Positions 7,212-17,571 of a DNA stretch of 64,000 bases are shown here, piece by piece. The DNA is from Lachnospira pectinoschiza. GTDB taxonomy: Bacteria > Bacillota > Clostridia > Lachnospirales > Lachnospiraceae. The translations under genes and the position numbers were made by a program. Location of the stretch: NCBI RefSeq assembly GCF_020564355.1, contig NZ_JAJCRR010000002.1, positions 434,001 through 498,000 on the forward strand. Direction: 5' to 3'. Within the stretch, counting starts at the first letter, position 1; each line of letters starts with the position of its first letter. The notes beneath the pieces were generated by a model that had not been told where the DNA came from, did not search any database, and was given only the letters and a program-made list of their open reading frames with translations.

Positions 7212-9149
7212 ATGGCAGAAAAGAAATATGATGCGTCCAGTATTTCCATTTTGGAGGGGCTGGAAGCAGTCCGCAAACGTCCCGGCATGTATATCGGAAG
7301 TGTCGGAACAAAGGGGCTGAATCATTTAATCTATGAAATTGCGGATAATGCGGTCGATGAACATCTGGCAGGATACTGTACGCAGATTGACGTATCATTA
7401 AATAAGGACGGCACGGCAACAATTAAGGATAATGGACGAGGAATTCCTATTGGGATTCACCCGAAGGCAGGAATCCCGGCAGTGGAGGTTGTCTTTACGA
7501 TTCTGCATGCGGGTGGCAAGTTCGGTGACGGTGGATATAAGATTTCAGGTGGACTTCACGGTGTAGGTGCATCTGTTGTCAATGCACTTTCAGAATGGCT
7601 GGAGGTTGAAATTCACGTAGACGGCGGCATATACCGTCAGCGTTATGAGCGCGGTAAAGTGATGTATCCGCTTGAAAAGACCGGTACCTGCCGAAAGAGC
7701 GATACGGGAACGACAGTTACTTTCCTGCCGGATAAAGAAATTTTTGAAAAAACACGTTTTAAAGCCGATTCTATTCAAAGCCGTCTGCATGAGACGGCTT
7801 ATTTGAACCCCGGACTGACGATTCATTTTACGGATAACCGCATTGAACCGGCAGCAGAAGCAACATATCATGAGCCGGACGGCATTAAGGCATATGTAAA
7901 GGACTTAAATACAGGCAAAGAGCCGGTGCAGGATATTGTGTATTATAAAAAGAGCGAAGACGGCATTGAAGTGGAAGTTGCATTCCAGTATGTCAATGAA
8001 TTTGAAGAAAATATTTTAGGCTTCTGCAACAACATTTATACACAGGAGGGTGGAACGCACATCACCGGTTTTAAGACGAAATTTACCATGGTCATGAACC
8101 AGTATGCGAGGGAGCTTGGTATTTTAAAGGAAAAAGACCAGAATTTCACCGGTGTTGATGTCCGCAACGGTATGACGGCGATTGTAGCAGTGAAGCACCC
8201 GGCGCCGCGTTTTGAAGGACAGACAAAGACCAAACTGGACAACCCGGACGCGGGAACGGTAGTAAGTTCCGTGACAAATGACGAAATCCAGCTTTATTTT
8301 GACAAACATCTGGACGACTTGAAGGCTGTGCTTGCCTGCGCAGAAAAGTCTGCAAAAATCAGACGTGCCGAAGAAAAGGCAAAGACCAATATGCTCTCAA
8401 AGCCGAAATTTTCGATTGACAGCAACGGAAAGCTGGCAAACTGCGAAAGCCGTAATGCGGAGGAATGTGAAGTCTTTATTGTCGAGGGAGATTCTGCCGG
8501 TGGTTCGGCAAAGACAGCGAGAAACAGACGGACACAGGCAATTCTGCCAATTCGTGGTAAGATTTTAAATGTAGAAAAAGCAAGTATTGATAAGGTTCTT
8601 GCAAATGCGGAAATCAAGACGATGATTAATTCTTTCGGCTGTGGTTTTCTTGAAGGCTACGGCAACGACTTTGATATCAGCAAACTGCGTTATCATAAAA
8701 TTATTTTAATGACCGATGCCGATGTGGACGGTGCACATATTGATACACTGCTGTTGACATTTTTCTACCGCTTTATGCCGGAGCTGATTCAGCAGGGACA
8801 CGTATACCTTGCAACGCCGCCGCTTTACCGTGCCGAGTTAAAGAAAAAGGAAAAAGGCGCAAAGGCGGGAACAGTCGAATACCTGTATGATGACAAGGCA
8901 CTTGAAAAGTACAGAAAGAAGCATCCAAGCGGCTCATTTTCATTACAGCGTTACAAAGGTCTGGGAGAAATGGATCCGGAACAGCTTTGGGAAACTACGC
9001 TGAATCCTGAAACGCGTATTTTAAAACAGGTTGAAATCGAAGATGCCAGACTGGCAACAGAGGTAACTTCGATGTTAATGGGCAGTGAAGTACCGCCGCG
9101 TAAGCAGTTTATCTATGCACATGCAGACGAGGCGGAAATTGATGCGTAG
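7212..9149 (+). CDS. parE: DNA topoisomerase type II, subunit B (ParE/GyrB family)
   Basis: The 645-residue ATPase subunit has EIADNAVDE and DNGRGIPIGIHP (GHKL ATP site), HAGGKF and GGLHGVGASVVNAL. The TOPRIM segment carries EGDSAGGSA and LMTDADVDGAHI, which chelates Mg2+, and the C-terminus has QRYKGLGEMDPEQLW. ATG 7212 follows GGAGAAA; the ATG at 7200 lacks a clear site. With the next gene it forms a heterotetramer that passes DNA through DNA using ATP. I prefer topoisomerase IV over gyrase because the partner lacks a GyrA box and the genes do not lie by an origin; gyrase cannot be excluded. Confidence 0.75.
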   Translation: MAEKKYDASSISILEGLEAVRKRPGMYIGSVGTKGLNHLIYEIADNAVDEHLAGYCTQIDVSLNKDGTATIKDNGRGIPIGIHPKAGIPAVEVVFTILHAGGKFGDGGYKISGGLHGVGASVVNALSEWLEVEIHVDGGIYRQRYERGKVMYPLEKTGTCRKSDTGTTVTFLPDKEIFEKTRFKADSIQSRLHETAYLNPGLTIHFTDNRIEPAAEATYHEPDGIKAYVKDLNTGKEPVQDIVYYKKSEDGIEVEVAFQYVNEFEENILGFCNNIYTQEGGTHITGFKTKFTMVMNQYARELGILKEKDQNFTGVDVRNGMTAIVAVKHPAPRFEGQTKTKLDNPDAGTVVSSVTNDEIQLYFDKHLDDLKAVLACAEKSAKIRRAEEKAKTNMLSKPKFSIDSNGKLANCESRNAEECEVFIVEGDSAGGSAKTARNRRTQAILPIRGKILNVEKASIDKVLANAEIKTMINSFGCGFLEGYGNDFDISKLRYHKIILMTDADVDGAHIDTLLLTFFYRFMPELIQQGHVYLATPPLYRAELKKKEKGAKAGTVEYLYDDKALEKYRKKHPSGSFSLQRYKGLGEMDPEQLWETTLNPETRILKQVEIEDARLATEVTSMLMGSEVPPRKQFIYAHADEAEIDA

Positions 9150-9306
9150 AGCATTTCTGGTATAGTAAATAAAACGATATGATTTAATAAATATAATCAG
9201 CAGAATTTAATAAATTCAGTTCATTGTTTTTTGAAATGAAAAGATAATAAAAACTGATTTTCAAATGCAGAGATAATAAGAACTGAAAAATCAAGAGGAG
9301 AATAAA

Positions 9307-11616
9307 ATGGCAGAGCAGATAGTAAAGACCGAGTATTCCGAGGTCATGCAGAAGTCCTATATCGACTATTCCATGAGTGTCATCACAGCCAGAGCGCTTC
9401 CTGATGCCAGAGACGGATTAAAGCCGGTACAGCGGCGTGTTTTGTATGCAATGGATCAGTTGGGCTTAAATTATGATAAACCACACAGAAAGTCGGCACG
9501 TATTGTCGGTGACACAATGGGTAAGTATCACCCGCACGGCGACAGTTCCATTTATGAAACGCTGGTCGTATTGTCGCAGGACTTTAAAAAGGGCATGGCA
9601 CTGGTGGACGGACACGGCAACTTCGGTTCAATCGAAGGGGACGGTGCCGCCGCCATGCGATATACGGAGGCCAAGTTAAAGAAATTTACGCAGGACGTCT
9701 ACCTTGCGGATTTGGATAAAAATGTTGTCGATTTTGTACCGAACTTTGATGAAACGGAAAAGGAACCGGCAGTGCTTCCGGTCAGAGTGCCGAATCTTTT
9801 AGTAAACGGTGCGGACGGTATTGCAGTCGGCATGACAACCAATATCCCGACACACAACCTCGGCGAAGTGGTTGACGCGGTCTGTGCGTATATGGACAAT
9901 GAGGAGATTACGACCAAAGAACTTATGCAGTATTGTATCGGTCCGGATTTTCCGACCGGCGGTATCGTCATCAATAAAAGTGAGCTGGAACAGATTTACG
10001 AAACCGGAAACGGTAAAATCAAGCTGCGCGGCAAGGTTGAATTTGAACCGGCGGCAAAACGCTCGGAGCGTGACAAACTGGTTATTACAGAGATTCCATA
10101 CACCATGATCGGTGCGAATATCGGAAAATTTATTTCCGATGTGGTAGACTTGATTGAAACAAAGAAAATTACAGATGTCGTAGATATTTCCAATGCTTCT
10201 TCCAAAGAAGGTATTCGCATTGTGCTTGAATTAAAGAAAAATGCGGATGTGGAATATTTAAAAAATGTATTATATAAAAAGACAAAGCTTGAAGATACGT
10301 TTGGTGTCAATATGCTTGCGATTGTTGACGGAAGACCGGAAACACTGGGCTTGAAGCAGATTATCAAACACCATATTGATTTCCAGTATGAGATTACAAC
10401 CCGTAAATATACGACCCTTTTAAATAAGGAACTTGACAATAAGGAAATCAAAGAGGGGTTAATCAAAGCCTGCGATATTATTGATTTAATTATTGAAATC
10501 CTGCGCGGCAGTAAGAATTTAAAAATGGCAAAGGACTGTCTTGTAAACGGCAATACCGAGGGCATTCAGTTTAAATCCGAAGCTTCAAAAAAGCAGGCGG
10601 CAGGGTTGAATTTCACGGAACGTCAGGCACAGGCAATTTTGGAAATGCGCCTGTACAAGCTGATTGGACTTGAAATTCTTGCATTGCAGAAAGAATATGA
10701 AGAATGTCTGGAAAAAATTGCAAAATACGAGCGCATTTTAGGCAGTAAAAAAGAAATGGCAAAGGTCATCAAGGCAGATTTACTCAAAATCAAGAAAGAA
10801 TATGCACTGCCGAGAAAAACGCAGATTGAAGATGCCAAGGCGGTTGTATTAGAGGAGAAAAAGGTGCAGGAGCAGGAAGTGATGTTTATTATGGACCGCT
10901 TCGGCTATGCAAAGACCATTGATATGTCGGCGTATGAAAGAAATAAGGAGGCGGTACATAATGAGAACCGCTATGTATTCTCTTGCATGAATACCGATAA
11001 AATCTGCATTTTCACGGACAACGGCAGTCTGCATCAGATTAAGGTGCTGGATATTCCATTTACGAGATTCCGTGACAAGGGAACGCCGATTGACAATCTG
11101 GGCAACTATGACAGCAGTGGTGAAAATATCCTTTATCTGACACCGTTTGAACAGTTAAAGGGTAAAAAAATGCTGTTTATGACAAAACTGGGTATGGCAA
11201 AGCTGGTGGACACCTCAGAATTTGAAGTCAGTAAACGTACCGTAGCCGCGACCAAATTACAGGAAGACGATTTACTGGTCGGCATCTATGTGACTGATGC
11301 GGTAAAAGAAGTTTTCTCAAGATTTTCACTGGACGGGGAAGTCAAAGAAGAAGAAATGATTGTGAGCAGTCAGCATGTTATCGTGCAGACAGCGGACGGA
11401 TACTTTTTACGCTTTCCGCTTTCAGATGTGCCTGAAAAGAAGAAGGGTGCGGTCGGTGTGCGCGCAATCAAACTGACCGGAAAAGATACGGTCGAAGATG
11501 TGTATCTGCTTACACAGGGGGATGAACTCACGATAGAATACCGTGGTAAAAACGTAGACTTTGCCCGATTAAAAATGGCGCATAGGGATACGAAAGGAAC
11601 GAAAATACGAGTCTGA
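9307..11616 (+). CDS. parC: DNA topoisomerase type II, subunit A (ParC/GyrA family)
   Basis: The 769-residue protein starts MAEQIVKTEYSEVMQKSYID after AAGAGGAG. The quinolone-resistance region reads YHPHGDSSIYETLV, with the sensitive-type Ser and a ParC-like Glu. The breakage tyrosine is in AAMRYTEAKL. A coiled coil follows (LYKLIGLEILALQKEYEECL onward), then a C-terminal beta-pinwheel from about residue 510 (FIMDRFGYAK). The pinwheel lacks the QRRGGRG box used by gyrase to wrap DNA, supporting a decatenating topoisomerase IV. It forms an operon with the B subunit (157-base gap) and ends at a strong terminator. Confidence 0.75.
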   Translation: MAEQIVKTEYSEVMQKSYIDYSMSVITARALPDARDGLKPVQRRVLYAMDQLGLNYDKPHRKSARIVGDTMGKYHPHGDSSIYETLVVLSQDFKKGMALVDGHGNFGSIEGDGAAAMRYTEAKLKKFTQDVYLADLDKNVVDFVPNFDETEKEPAVLPVRVPNLLVNGADGIAVGMTTNIPTHNLGEVVDAVCAYMDNEEITTKELMQYCIGPDFPTGGIVINKSELEQIYETGNGKIKLRGKVEFEPAAKRSERDKLVITEIPYTMIGANIGKFISDVVDLIETKKITDVVDISNASSKEGIRIVLELKKNADVEYLKNVLYKKTKLEDTFGVNMLAIVDGRPETLGLKQIIKHHIDFQYEITTRKYTTLLNKELDNKEIKEGLIKACDIIDLIIEILRGSKNLKMAKDCLVNGNTEGIQFKSEASKKQAAGLNFTERQAQAILEMRLYKLIGLEILALQKEYEECLEKIAKYERILGSKKEMAKVIKADLLKIKKEYALPRKTQIEDAKAVVLEEKKVQEQEVMFIMDRFGYAKTIDMSAYERNKEAVHNENRYVFSCMNTDKICIFTDNGSLHQIKVLDIPFTRFRDKGTPIDNLGNYDSSGENILYLTPFEQLKGKKMLFMTKLGMAKLVDTSEFEVSKRTVAATKLQEDDLLVGIYVTDAVKEVFSRFSLDGEVKEEEMIVSSQHVIVQTADGYFLRFPLSDVPEKKKGAVGVRAIKLTGKDTVEDVYLLTQGDELTIEYRGKNVDFARLKMAHRDTKGTKIRV

Positions 11617-11619
11617 AAC

Positions 11620-11676
11620 AATAATCTGCTGTACCTCAACGTGTTACTTGACTTCGGTACAGCAGATTATTTTTTC
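11620..11676 (+). terminator. Strong rho-independent terminator after the topoisomerase operon
   Basis: AATAATCTGCTGTACC (11620-11635) pairs perfectly with GGTACAGCAGATTATT (11656-11671), followed by TTTTT. Confidence 0.9.
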
Positions 11677-11766
11677 TGTGTAGTGGGTGGCTGAGGTTGT
11701 ACGGAGGAGAGGTCGGGAGTAATGGTGTGTCGGGAATGGAAAGTATGAAATATGATATATAGTATT

Positions 11767-11815
11767 AGAGCCCGCTTAATCAGGCATTCTGCCTGATTTT
11801 TGCGGACTCTTTTTG
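11767..11815. terminator. Second terminator-like hairpin, between convergent parC and argH
   Basis: AGAGCCCGC and AATCAGGC pair with GCCTGATT and GCGGACTCT with one mismatch; TTTT follows on plus. It faces the end of argH and probably stops transcription from both sides. Confidence 0.6.
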
Positions 11816-11854
11816 ACGGATATTATCACCATAAAACTGAGATATTTATCTGAT

Positions 11855-13231
11855 TTAGTCATTTAACAAATATTCTTCATATTTTTCAATAACCTGCTTC
11901 ATGACATCAGGTCCCGGAGCGCCGAGGGTCAGACGTTTTTCAACGCAGGTCTTTAAGCTGATGGCATCGTAAATATCCTGTTCAAATACAGGACTGATTG
12001 CTTTGTATTCGTCTAATGTAAGGTCATCTAATGCGATTCCCTTTTCGATACAGGTTAATACAAGCTGACCGACAATGCCGTGGGCATCGCGGAACGGAAC
12101 ACCTTTTTTTACAAGGTAGTCAGCAGCATCTGTTGCATTGGTAAAACCGTGCTTTGCGCTGTCTTCCATGCGCTTCGGATTAAAACGCATTGTGGCGATC
12201 ATGCCTTTAAACAGGCTGACACAGCCCTTTACCGTATCAATCGCATCAAAGGAGAGTTCCTTATCTTCCTGCATATCCTTATTGTAAGCAAGCGGAATAC
12301 CTTTCATGGTTGTCAGCAGGCTCATTAATGCGCCGTAGACACGTCCAGTCTTTCCACGGACGAGTTCTGCAATATCCGGGTTTTTCTTCTGCGGCATGAT
12401 AGAACTGCCGGTGCTGTATGCGTCATCTAACTCAATGAATTTATATTCATTGGAATTCCAGATACAGATTTCTTCTGAAAAACGGCTTAAATGCATCATA
12501 ATCGTAGAAAGTGCATTTAAAAATTCAATCAGATAGTCACGGTCAGAAACAGAATCCATACTGTTTAAAGTTGGACCGTAAAAATCAAGCAGGCTGGCAG
12601 TCAGTTCACGGTCAAGCGGATAAGTCGTTCCGGCAAGTGCGCCTGCGCCGAGCGGGCAGTAGTTCATTCTTTCGTAAATGTCATGCAGGCGGCTTCTGTC
12701 ACGCTTAAACATTTCAAAATAAGCGCCGAAGTGATGTGCAACCGTAACCGGCTGTGCCTTTTGTAAATGTGTAAAGCCCGGCATATAGGTTTCGGTATTT
12801 TCCTTCATGATTTTTAAAATCACTTCCATGAGTTCTTTGACTTCCTGATTGACGTTTAAGACCTCATCACGTGTATAAAGGCGCATATCCAGTGCAACCT
12901 GGTCGTTACGGCTTCTTCCGGTGTGCAGCTTTTTGCCGGTGTCACCGATGCGCTCAATCAGAGTTGCTTCCATAAAGGTATGAATATCTTCATATTCGTC
13001 TGTAATTTCAAGCTTACCGCTTTCAATATCGGAAAGGATTCCGTTTAATCCGTCAACAATTTTTTTGCTTTCGTCTTCTGAAATGATACCCTGCTTTCCG
13101 AGCATTGTTGCATGGGCAATACTGCCGCGGATATCCTGTCTGTAAAATTTCTGGTCAAAAGAAATAGAAGCGTTAAAGTTATTTACAAGCTGGTCTGTTT
13201 CCTTTGTGAATCGTCCTCCCCAGAGTTTCAT
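11855..13231 (-). CDS. argH: Argininosuccinate lyase
   Basis: The 458-residue protein starts [20 protein letters not shown] and has the fumarase/aspartase superfamily signature [16 protein letters not shown], with the mobile catalytic-serine loop. [17 protein letters not shown] and TEYLxx-type helices complete the family pattern. It splits argininosuccinate into arginine and fumarate, the last step of arginine synthesis, as a cytosolic tetramer. ATG 13231 follows GGAGG seven bases away; longer readings from 13330 lack a site. The YfhO-like gene ends 58 bases upstream on the same strand, so readthrough is possible. No argG lies nearby. Confidence 0.95.
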   Translation of the reverse strand: MKLWGGRFTKETDQLVNNFNASISFDQKFYRQDIRGSIAHATMLGKQGIISEDESKKIVDGLNGILSDIESGKLEITDEYEDIHTFMEATLIERIGDTGKKLHTGRSRNDQVALDMRLYTRDEVLNVNQEVKELMEVILKIMKENTETYMPGFTHLQKAQPVTVAHHFGAYFEMFKRDRSRLHDIYERMNYCPLGAGALAGTTYPLDRELTASLLDFYGPTLNSMDSVSDRDYLIEFLNALSTIMMHLSRFSEEICIWNSNEYKFIELDDAYSTGSSIMPQKKNPDIAELVRGKTGRVYGALMSLLTTMKGIPLAYNKDMQEDKELSFDAIDTVKGCVSLFKGMIATMRFNPKRMEDSAKHGFTNATDAADYLVKKGVPFRDAHGIVGQLVLTCIEKGIALDDLTLDEYKAISPVFEQDIYDAISLKTCVEKRLTLGAPGPDVMKQVIEKYEEYLLND

Positions 13232-13289
13232 AGTGTCCTCCATTCTGCCGTTTTGGCGCTGTAATTTTGTGTAAGTTTTTAAGTAATGC

Positions 13290-16031
13290 TTATTTGGTAT
13301 CGTCCGTAATATCCATATTTTCAAAATCATCTAAAGTGTCAATATCTACCGGAGGGGCAGTATCTTGTTTTATTTGATTAATGTCGGACTGTGTCATGAT
13401 AACTTTTGTCTTGCGGTGCATGAATAATGTGTCTGTTTCAGAAAGATATTCCTGAAGCAGCGGTGGAAGTTTTGTGGTGTCAATCTTTCCATTAACCCGG
13501 TATTTTCCGAATAAATGTACCGCAACTAATATAATAATGCATAAAAGTGTAATTATGCAACCCTTAATCAGATTTACCGGCATATATTTTAGTACAATTG
13601 TGTGTTCTCCGGCTGAAACAGAAACTGCAAGCAGGGCATCTTTTACTGCATAAGTATTCACTTTTTTACCGTCTATATAAACACTCCAGCCGCCGTCATA
13701 CGGAATTGAAAACAGCATTGTACTGTCGCTTTGTGCCGTTACGGTGCCTTTTATTTTCGTATCAGAGTGTGAAGTGATGTTTAATCCGCCGTTATTTAAA
13801 ATGTTATAGGCGTTGATAAAACGTTCTTCTTCTAACGTATAAACGGAAAGCCCCATTGGGGTATCGCCGTATACTTCAATGGAATCGGCAGTTGTAACAT
13901 AGCCGATGTCAATTAAATGATTGCCGTTTTTTAATCCGGAGTAGTTATTGACCGATCCGTTGACTTTAACACCGACAGAATCGACATTTGTACCGGATAC
14001 GGCAAGATACATATGACCGTTTTTAATCGGTTCAATATTAACATCTGTTTCCGATGTATATTCGTAAGTCAGCGTAAAGACATTGGCAATGCCTGTGGCA
14101 GCCTTAATCAGGCTGTTCTGGCTTTCAATGCCGTTATACATCGAACTGGTTGTCCATTCATCTTCAAAATTCGCCGGTACGAGATAACCCAGTGGCAGTG
14201 TATAATTATTTTTATAAATAAATTCACCGTCACTTCCGGTCACATACTGTAATAGCCGGCTTTCTGCCAGGTGCTGGTTACTGATAACATATTTTACGGA
14301 AAACAAAGAATTCGTTACCATGGTAGCACCTTCATATCCATACGCATTGGTTGAATGTTCAAATCCGAGATAACCGAATAAATCGGAAATGCCTGCGTTG
14401 GAGGTTGATGAAAATGTTGCAAGAGAGTGATAATTGTGCCATGCCCCGTCATTTTTGGAGCGCGCACCCGTTATCTTATCCATGCGGTAAAAGGTGGAAT
14501 CCGATGCGGCAATCGTATCGGTAACCGTTTTCACGGCATCGTAATCGAGCAGATAAGCGGTACGGTTCGTTGTGCCAAGACCTGTCGATTCCATATTCAT
14601 CGTACATTCAATGATGCTGACGGCAAATGCTGCAAATAAAATAACCGGAATTTTAAAGCTTGTCCGGCGGTGAAGCTGAATCAGCAAGGCGTAAGCTAAG
14701 ATAAATGCACCGCTGATATAAACGCTCTTTGCATCGTAAGTGCTGTCTGTCGTAAACATCTGTTCAATTACAAATAAAAGTCCGACAGCAATCCACACAG
14801 CCGCTGCCAGCTGTTTGTCTGTTGTTTCTTTTAAATAGTAAAAGGCTTCAAATGCCATCGTCAGCACAAAGAAAACGTAGATAAAGGACTGACGGCATGG
14901 CAGGCTGTTCGGATAATGGAATCCGTGCCAGATGAAATTAAAAATGTTAATGTTAAATGCCAGCAAAAAGACCAGTAAAATACAGAATTTTCCGATACGT
15001 TCTCTTGGCTGAATTTTTTTATTCATGGCATACAGCGGAATCAGTAAAAAGATAAAGACACCGCAGTAAATGTTTGGATAGTGGTCCAGTCCCAGATGTA
15101 CCGGAATGTTTATCAATTGTCTGGTAAGCATTTCAAGCATGGAAAAATACACGCTTAACGTTTTCGGGAAAGACACGTCACTGGAAGCGGATAACGAGAA
15201 TGTATACAGCTCCGGCAGTAACAGACAGGCAGACAGACCGCCCGCAAGCAGGGAGTATACGCACCAGTGAATAAATTTCTTTAAATAAATGCGCGGATGG
15301 CGTGTGCCGTTGTAAGAAACCATTAAAACAATGAAATACAATACAACCGCCATACATACCATGATTGCAATATAGTAATTGGTGAAAATGCAAAGTCCGA
15401 GACTGATACAGTACAGCAGGCATTTATTTTCATTGACCAGACGTTCCAGTCCCAGCATAATCAGCGGTACTAAAATAACGCAGTCCAGCCACATAATATT
15501 CCAGCTGTATGCGGCAACGAAGCCGGAGAGTGCATAAAATGTTCCGAATAATGCAATCGAACAGCTTTTTGTGTGAAAATGCTTTGCAATATAATATGCA
15601 AAGGAGACAGAAGCTGCTGCCAGCTTTACAATAATCATTGCATTCATGATTTCAATCATGGAACGCTGCGGAAACAGTGCAATCAGCCAGTTGGCAGGAC
15701 TTGCAAGATAGTAGGCAAACAGGGAAGTGAAATTCGTTCCCATGCCGATATCCCATGAGTAGGTCAGGCTTTCGCCGCTTCGGATTTTATGCCAGAATTC
15801 CGAAAAAAACGGTGCATACTGATGATACATATCAGAACGCAGATAGCAGTTTGAACCAAATGGGAAAATGTCGCGCACATAATACAGTGCAGCCAAAATA
15901 ATAACCGGAATCAGAAATGCCATTACAAAGGTAATATTACCGCTTGGAATGGAACCGTTCTCATCATCCAGCAGTGAAAAATGAAATCTTTTCTTAGTGT
16001 CAGCCTTTGCTGACTTGATTTTCTTTGACAA
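13290..16031 (-). CDS. YfhO-family polytopic membrane protein (probable GT-C-type glycosyltransferase)
   Basis: The start is TTG 16031, six bases after GAGGAGG; upstream in-frame codons have no ribosome site. The 913-residue product has an N-terminal cytosolic stretch, then about 12 membrane segments (residues about 30-530). An early loop reads [18 protein letters not shown] and is followed by [11 protein letters not shown], the acidic first external loop typical of YfhO and related GT-C enzymes. A large extracellular beta-rich domain follows (about 560-830), then a final membrane helix and an acidic cytosolic tail. In Bacillus and Listeria YfhO-type proteins glycosylate lipoteichoic or wall teichoic acids with lipid-linked sugars. 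The role here is inferred. Confidence 0.75.
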   Translation of the reverse strand: MSKKIKSAKADTKKRFHFSLLDDENGSIPSGNITFVMAFLIPVIILAALYYVRDIFPFGSNCYLRSDMYHQYAPFFSEFWHKIRSGESLTYSWDIGMGTNFTSLFAYYLASPANWLIALFPQRSMIEIMNAMIIVKLAAASVSFAYYIAKHFHTKSCSIALFGTFYALSGFVAAYSWNIMWLDCVILVPLIMLGLERLVNENKCLLYCISLGLCIFTNYYIAIMVCMAVVLYFIVLMVSYNGTRHPRIYLKKFIHWCVYSLLAGGLSACLLLPELYTFSLSASSDVSFPKTLSVYFSMLEMLTRQLINIPVHLGLDHYPNIYCGVFIFLLIPLYAMNKKIQPRERIGKFCILLVFLLAFNINIFNFIWHGFHYPNSLPCRQSFIYVFFVLTMAFEAFYYLKETTDKQLAAAVWIAVGLLFVIEQMFTTDSTYDAKSVYISGAFILAYALLIQLHRRTSFKIPVILFAAFAVSIIECTMNMESTGLGTTNRTAYLLDYDAVKTVTDTIAASDSTFYRMDKITGARSKNDGAWHNYHSLATFSSTSNAGISDLFGYLGFEHSTNAYGYEGATMVTNSLFSVKYVISNQHLAESRLLQYVTGSDGEFIYKNNYTLPLGYLVPANFEDEWTTSSMYNGIESQNSLIKAATGIANVFTLTYEYTSETDVNIEPIKNGHMYLAVSGTNVDSVGVKVNGSVNNYSGLKNGNHLIDIGYVTTADSIEVYGDTPMGLSVYTLEEERFINAYNILNNGGLNITSHSDTKIKGTVTAQSDSTMLFSIPYDGGWSVYIDGKKVNTYAVKDALLAVSVSAGEHTIVLKYMPVNLIKGCIITLLCIIILVAVHLFGKYRVNGKIDTTKLPPLLQEYLSETDTLFMHRKTKVIMTQSDINQIKQDTAPPVDIDTLDDFENMDITDDTK

Positions 16032-16062
16032 GATGCGCCTCCTCGAATCATAATAATAATTT

Positions 16063-16091
16063 ATTTTACTATAATGGGAAATTTCTGTAAA
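16063..16091 (-). promoter_or_regulatory. Sigma-A promoter of the YfhO-family gene
   Basis: On the minus strand, TTTACA (16091-16086), a 17-base spacer and TAAAAT (16068-16063). It lies 32 bases before the TTG start. Confidence 0.5.
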
Positions 16092-16145
16092 CATTTTGTT
16101 AAATAAAATGTTTCTGGTACTTTCGTTTGTTTTGTGATTTTCTGC

Positions 16146-16174
16146 TTGTAATCTACGATTGATTTCGGTAAAAT
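16146..16174 (+). promoter_or_regulatory. Sigma-A promoter of the comEA operon
   Basis: TTGTAA (16146-16151), a 17-base spacer and TAAAAT (16169-16174), divergent from the YfhO promoter. It probably drives the comEA to comEC run. Confidence 0.5.
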
Positions 16175-16236
16175 AAAAAATGAGCACAAAGGGGGCTTTA
16201 TACTTGTAAAAAATAAAGTATAAGGAGATGTGGTCA

Positions 16237-16848
16237 ATGAAAAAAGAACAGGTTATTAAAGCTGCTGCCATTGCAGCCGTAATTTTAATTTCAGGGGTGT
16301 TTTATACAGTAAAACAGCAATCTGAAACCGGGGCAGCAAAGGCAGCGGTTGTGCATACGGAAGAATCTGTTACACAGGAAGAAACAGAAAACATACAAAA
16401 TGTAACCGGGCAGGAAGAACAGAAAGCACTTTGTTACGTATATATCTGTGGGGCGGTTGTAAGTCCCGGTGTATATGAAGTTCCGGAGCATACAAGAATT
16501 TATGAAGTTGTTGAACTGGCGGACGGTTTTACGCCGGAAGCAGATGATACGGTATTAAATCTTGCAGAAAACGTGTTGGACGGGCAGAAACTCTATATTC
16601 CCAAGCAGGGAGAAATAACAGAAAAAGCAGATACGGCACAGGATGTGCAAGGTGTGGGGAAAGTGAATATTAATACAGCAGATAAAACGGCGTTGATGAC
16701 ACTTCCGGGAATCGGAGCGTCTAAAGCGGAGGATATTATACAATACAGAAAAGAAAACGGGTCTTTTCAAAAAATTGAAGATATTAAAAAAATTTCCGGT
16801 ATTAAAGATGCTGCGTTTAACAAAATCAAAGAGTTGATTTGTGTTTGA
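16237..16848 (+). CDS. comEA: ComEA-type DNA-binding competence protein
   Basis: The 203-residue protein has a single N-terminal membrane anchor (AAAIAAVILISGVFYTV), an SLBB domain (about 75-125, with CYVYICGAVVSPGVYEVPEH) and a C-terminal pair of helix-hairpin-helix motifs (VNINTADKTALMTLPGIGAS and FQKIEDIKKISGIKDAAFNK). The family binds double-stranded DNA outside the membrane and feeds it to the ComEC channel, whose gene lies four genes downstream. ATG 16237 follows AAGGAG at nine bases; ATG 16228 overlaps that site. No comEB is seen between the two competence genes. Confidence 0.9.
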   Translation: MKKEQVIKAAAIAAVILISGVFYTVKQQSETGAAKAAVVHTEESVTQEETENIQNVTGQEEQKALCYVYICGAVVSPGVYEVPEHTRIYEVVELADGFTPEADDTVLNLAENVLDGQKLYIPKQGEITEKADTAQDVQGVGKVNINTADKTALMTLPGIGASKAEDIIQYRKENGSFQKIEDIKKISGIKDAAFNKIKELICV

Positions 16849-16881
16849 GAAAACCTGCAGGCCGGAGGGATGAGGAGAAAC

Positions 16882-17571
16882 ATGGCAAACAAAGTTTTAG
16901 TAGTGGATGATGAAAAGCTGATTGTAAAGGGATTAAAATTTAGTCTGGAACAGGATGGCATGCAGGTAGAATGTGCATATGACGGAGAGGAAGCACTGGA
17001 ATGTGCCAGAAAGAATTCATATGATATGATTCTTTTAGATATTATGCTGCCAAAAATGGATGGCATGGAAGTGTGCCAGCAGATACGTGAATTTTCAGAT
17101 GTTCCGATTATTATGCTGACTGCAAAGGGTGAGGATATGGACAAGATTCTCGGTCTGGAATACGGTGCAGATGACTATATTACAAAGCCTTTTAACATTT
17201 TAGAGGTAAAGGCACGGATTAAGGCAATTTTACGCCGGAATTCAAAGGCATCAGCTAAAACGGAAGCAAGCAGCCAGATTGAAACGGGAGATATGCGTAT
17301 GGACTGTGACAGCCGCAGTTTATTTATCCATGATAAGGAAGTGTATCTTACGGCAAAAGAATTTGATTTACTGGAATTACTGGTGTTAAATCCCAATAAA
17401 GTTTACAGCCGGGAAACACTTCTTAATACGATCTGGGGTTATGACTATCCGGGGGATGCACGGACAGTAGATGTACATGTACGCCGTTTGCGTGAAAAGA
17501 TTGAAGAAAATCCGAGTGAGCCAAAGTATGTTCATACTAAGTGGGGAGTAGGATATTATTTCAATGTTTAA
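16882..17571 (+). CDS. OmpR/PhoB-type response regulator
   Basis: The 229-residue protein has a receiver domain (residues 1-118) with acidic pocket VVDDEK, phosphoacceptor in LLDIMLPKMDG, MLTAK and the conserved Lys in YITKPF. A winged-helix DNA-binding domain follows (about 130-229, ending VHTKWGVGYYFNV). ATG 16882 sits five bases after GAGGAG. The sensor kinase gene overlaps it by eight bases, so the two form a two-component system. Its place between comEA and comEC suggests a cell-envelope, competence or growth-stage signal, but targets cannot be read. Confidence 0.9.
   Translation: MANKVLVVDDEKLIVKGLKFSLEQDGMQVECAYDGEEALECARKNSYDMILLDIMLPKMDGMEVCQQIREFSDVPIIMLTAKGEDMDKILGLEYGADDYITKPFNILEVKARIKAILRRNSKASAKTEASSQIETGDMRMDCDSRSLFIHDKEVYLTAKEFDLLELLVLNPNKVYSRETLLNTIWGYDYPGDARTVDVHVRRLREKIEENPSEPKYVHTKWGVGYYFNV

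Noticed and set aside
7200..11616. Housekeeping gyrB/gyrA near the replication origin
   Set aside because: There are no dnaA, dnaN or recF genes and no DnaA-box cluster, and the A subunit lacks a GyrA box; topoisomerase IV fits better, though not proven.
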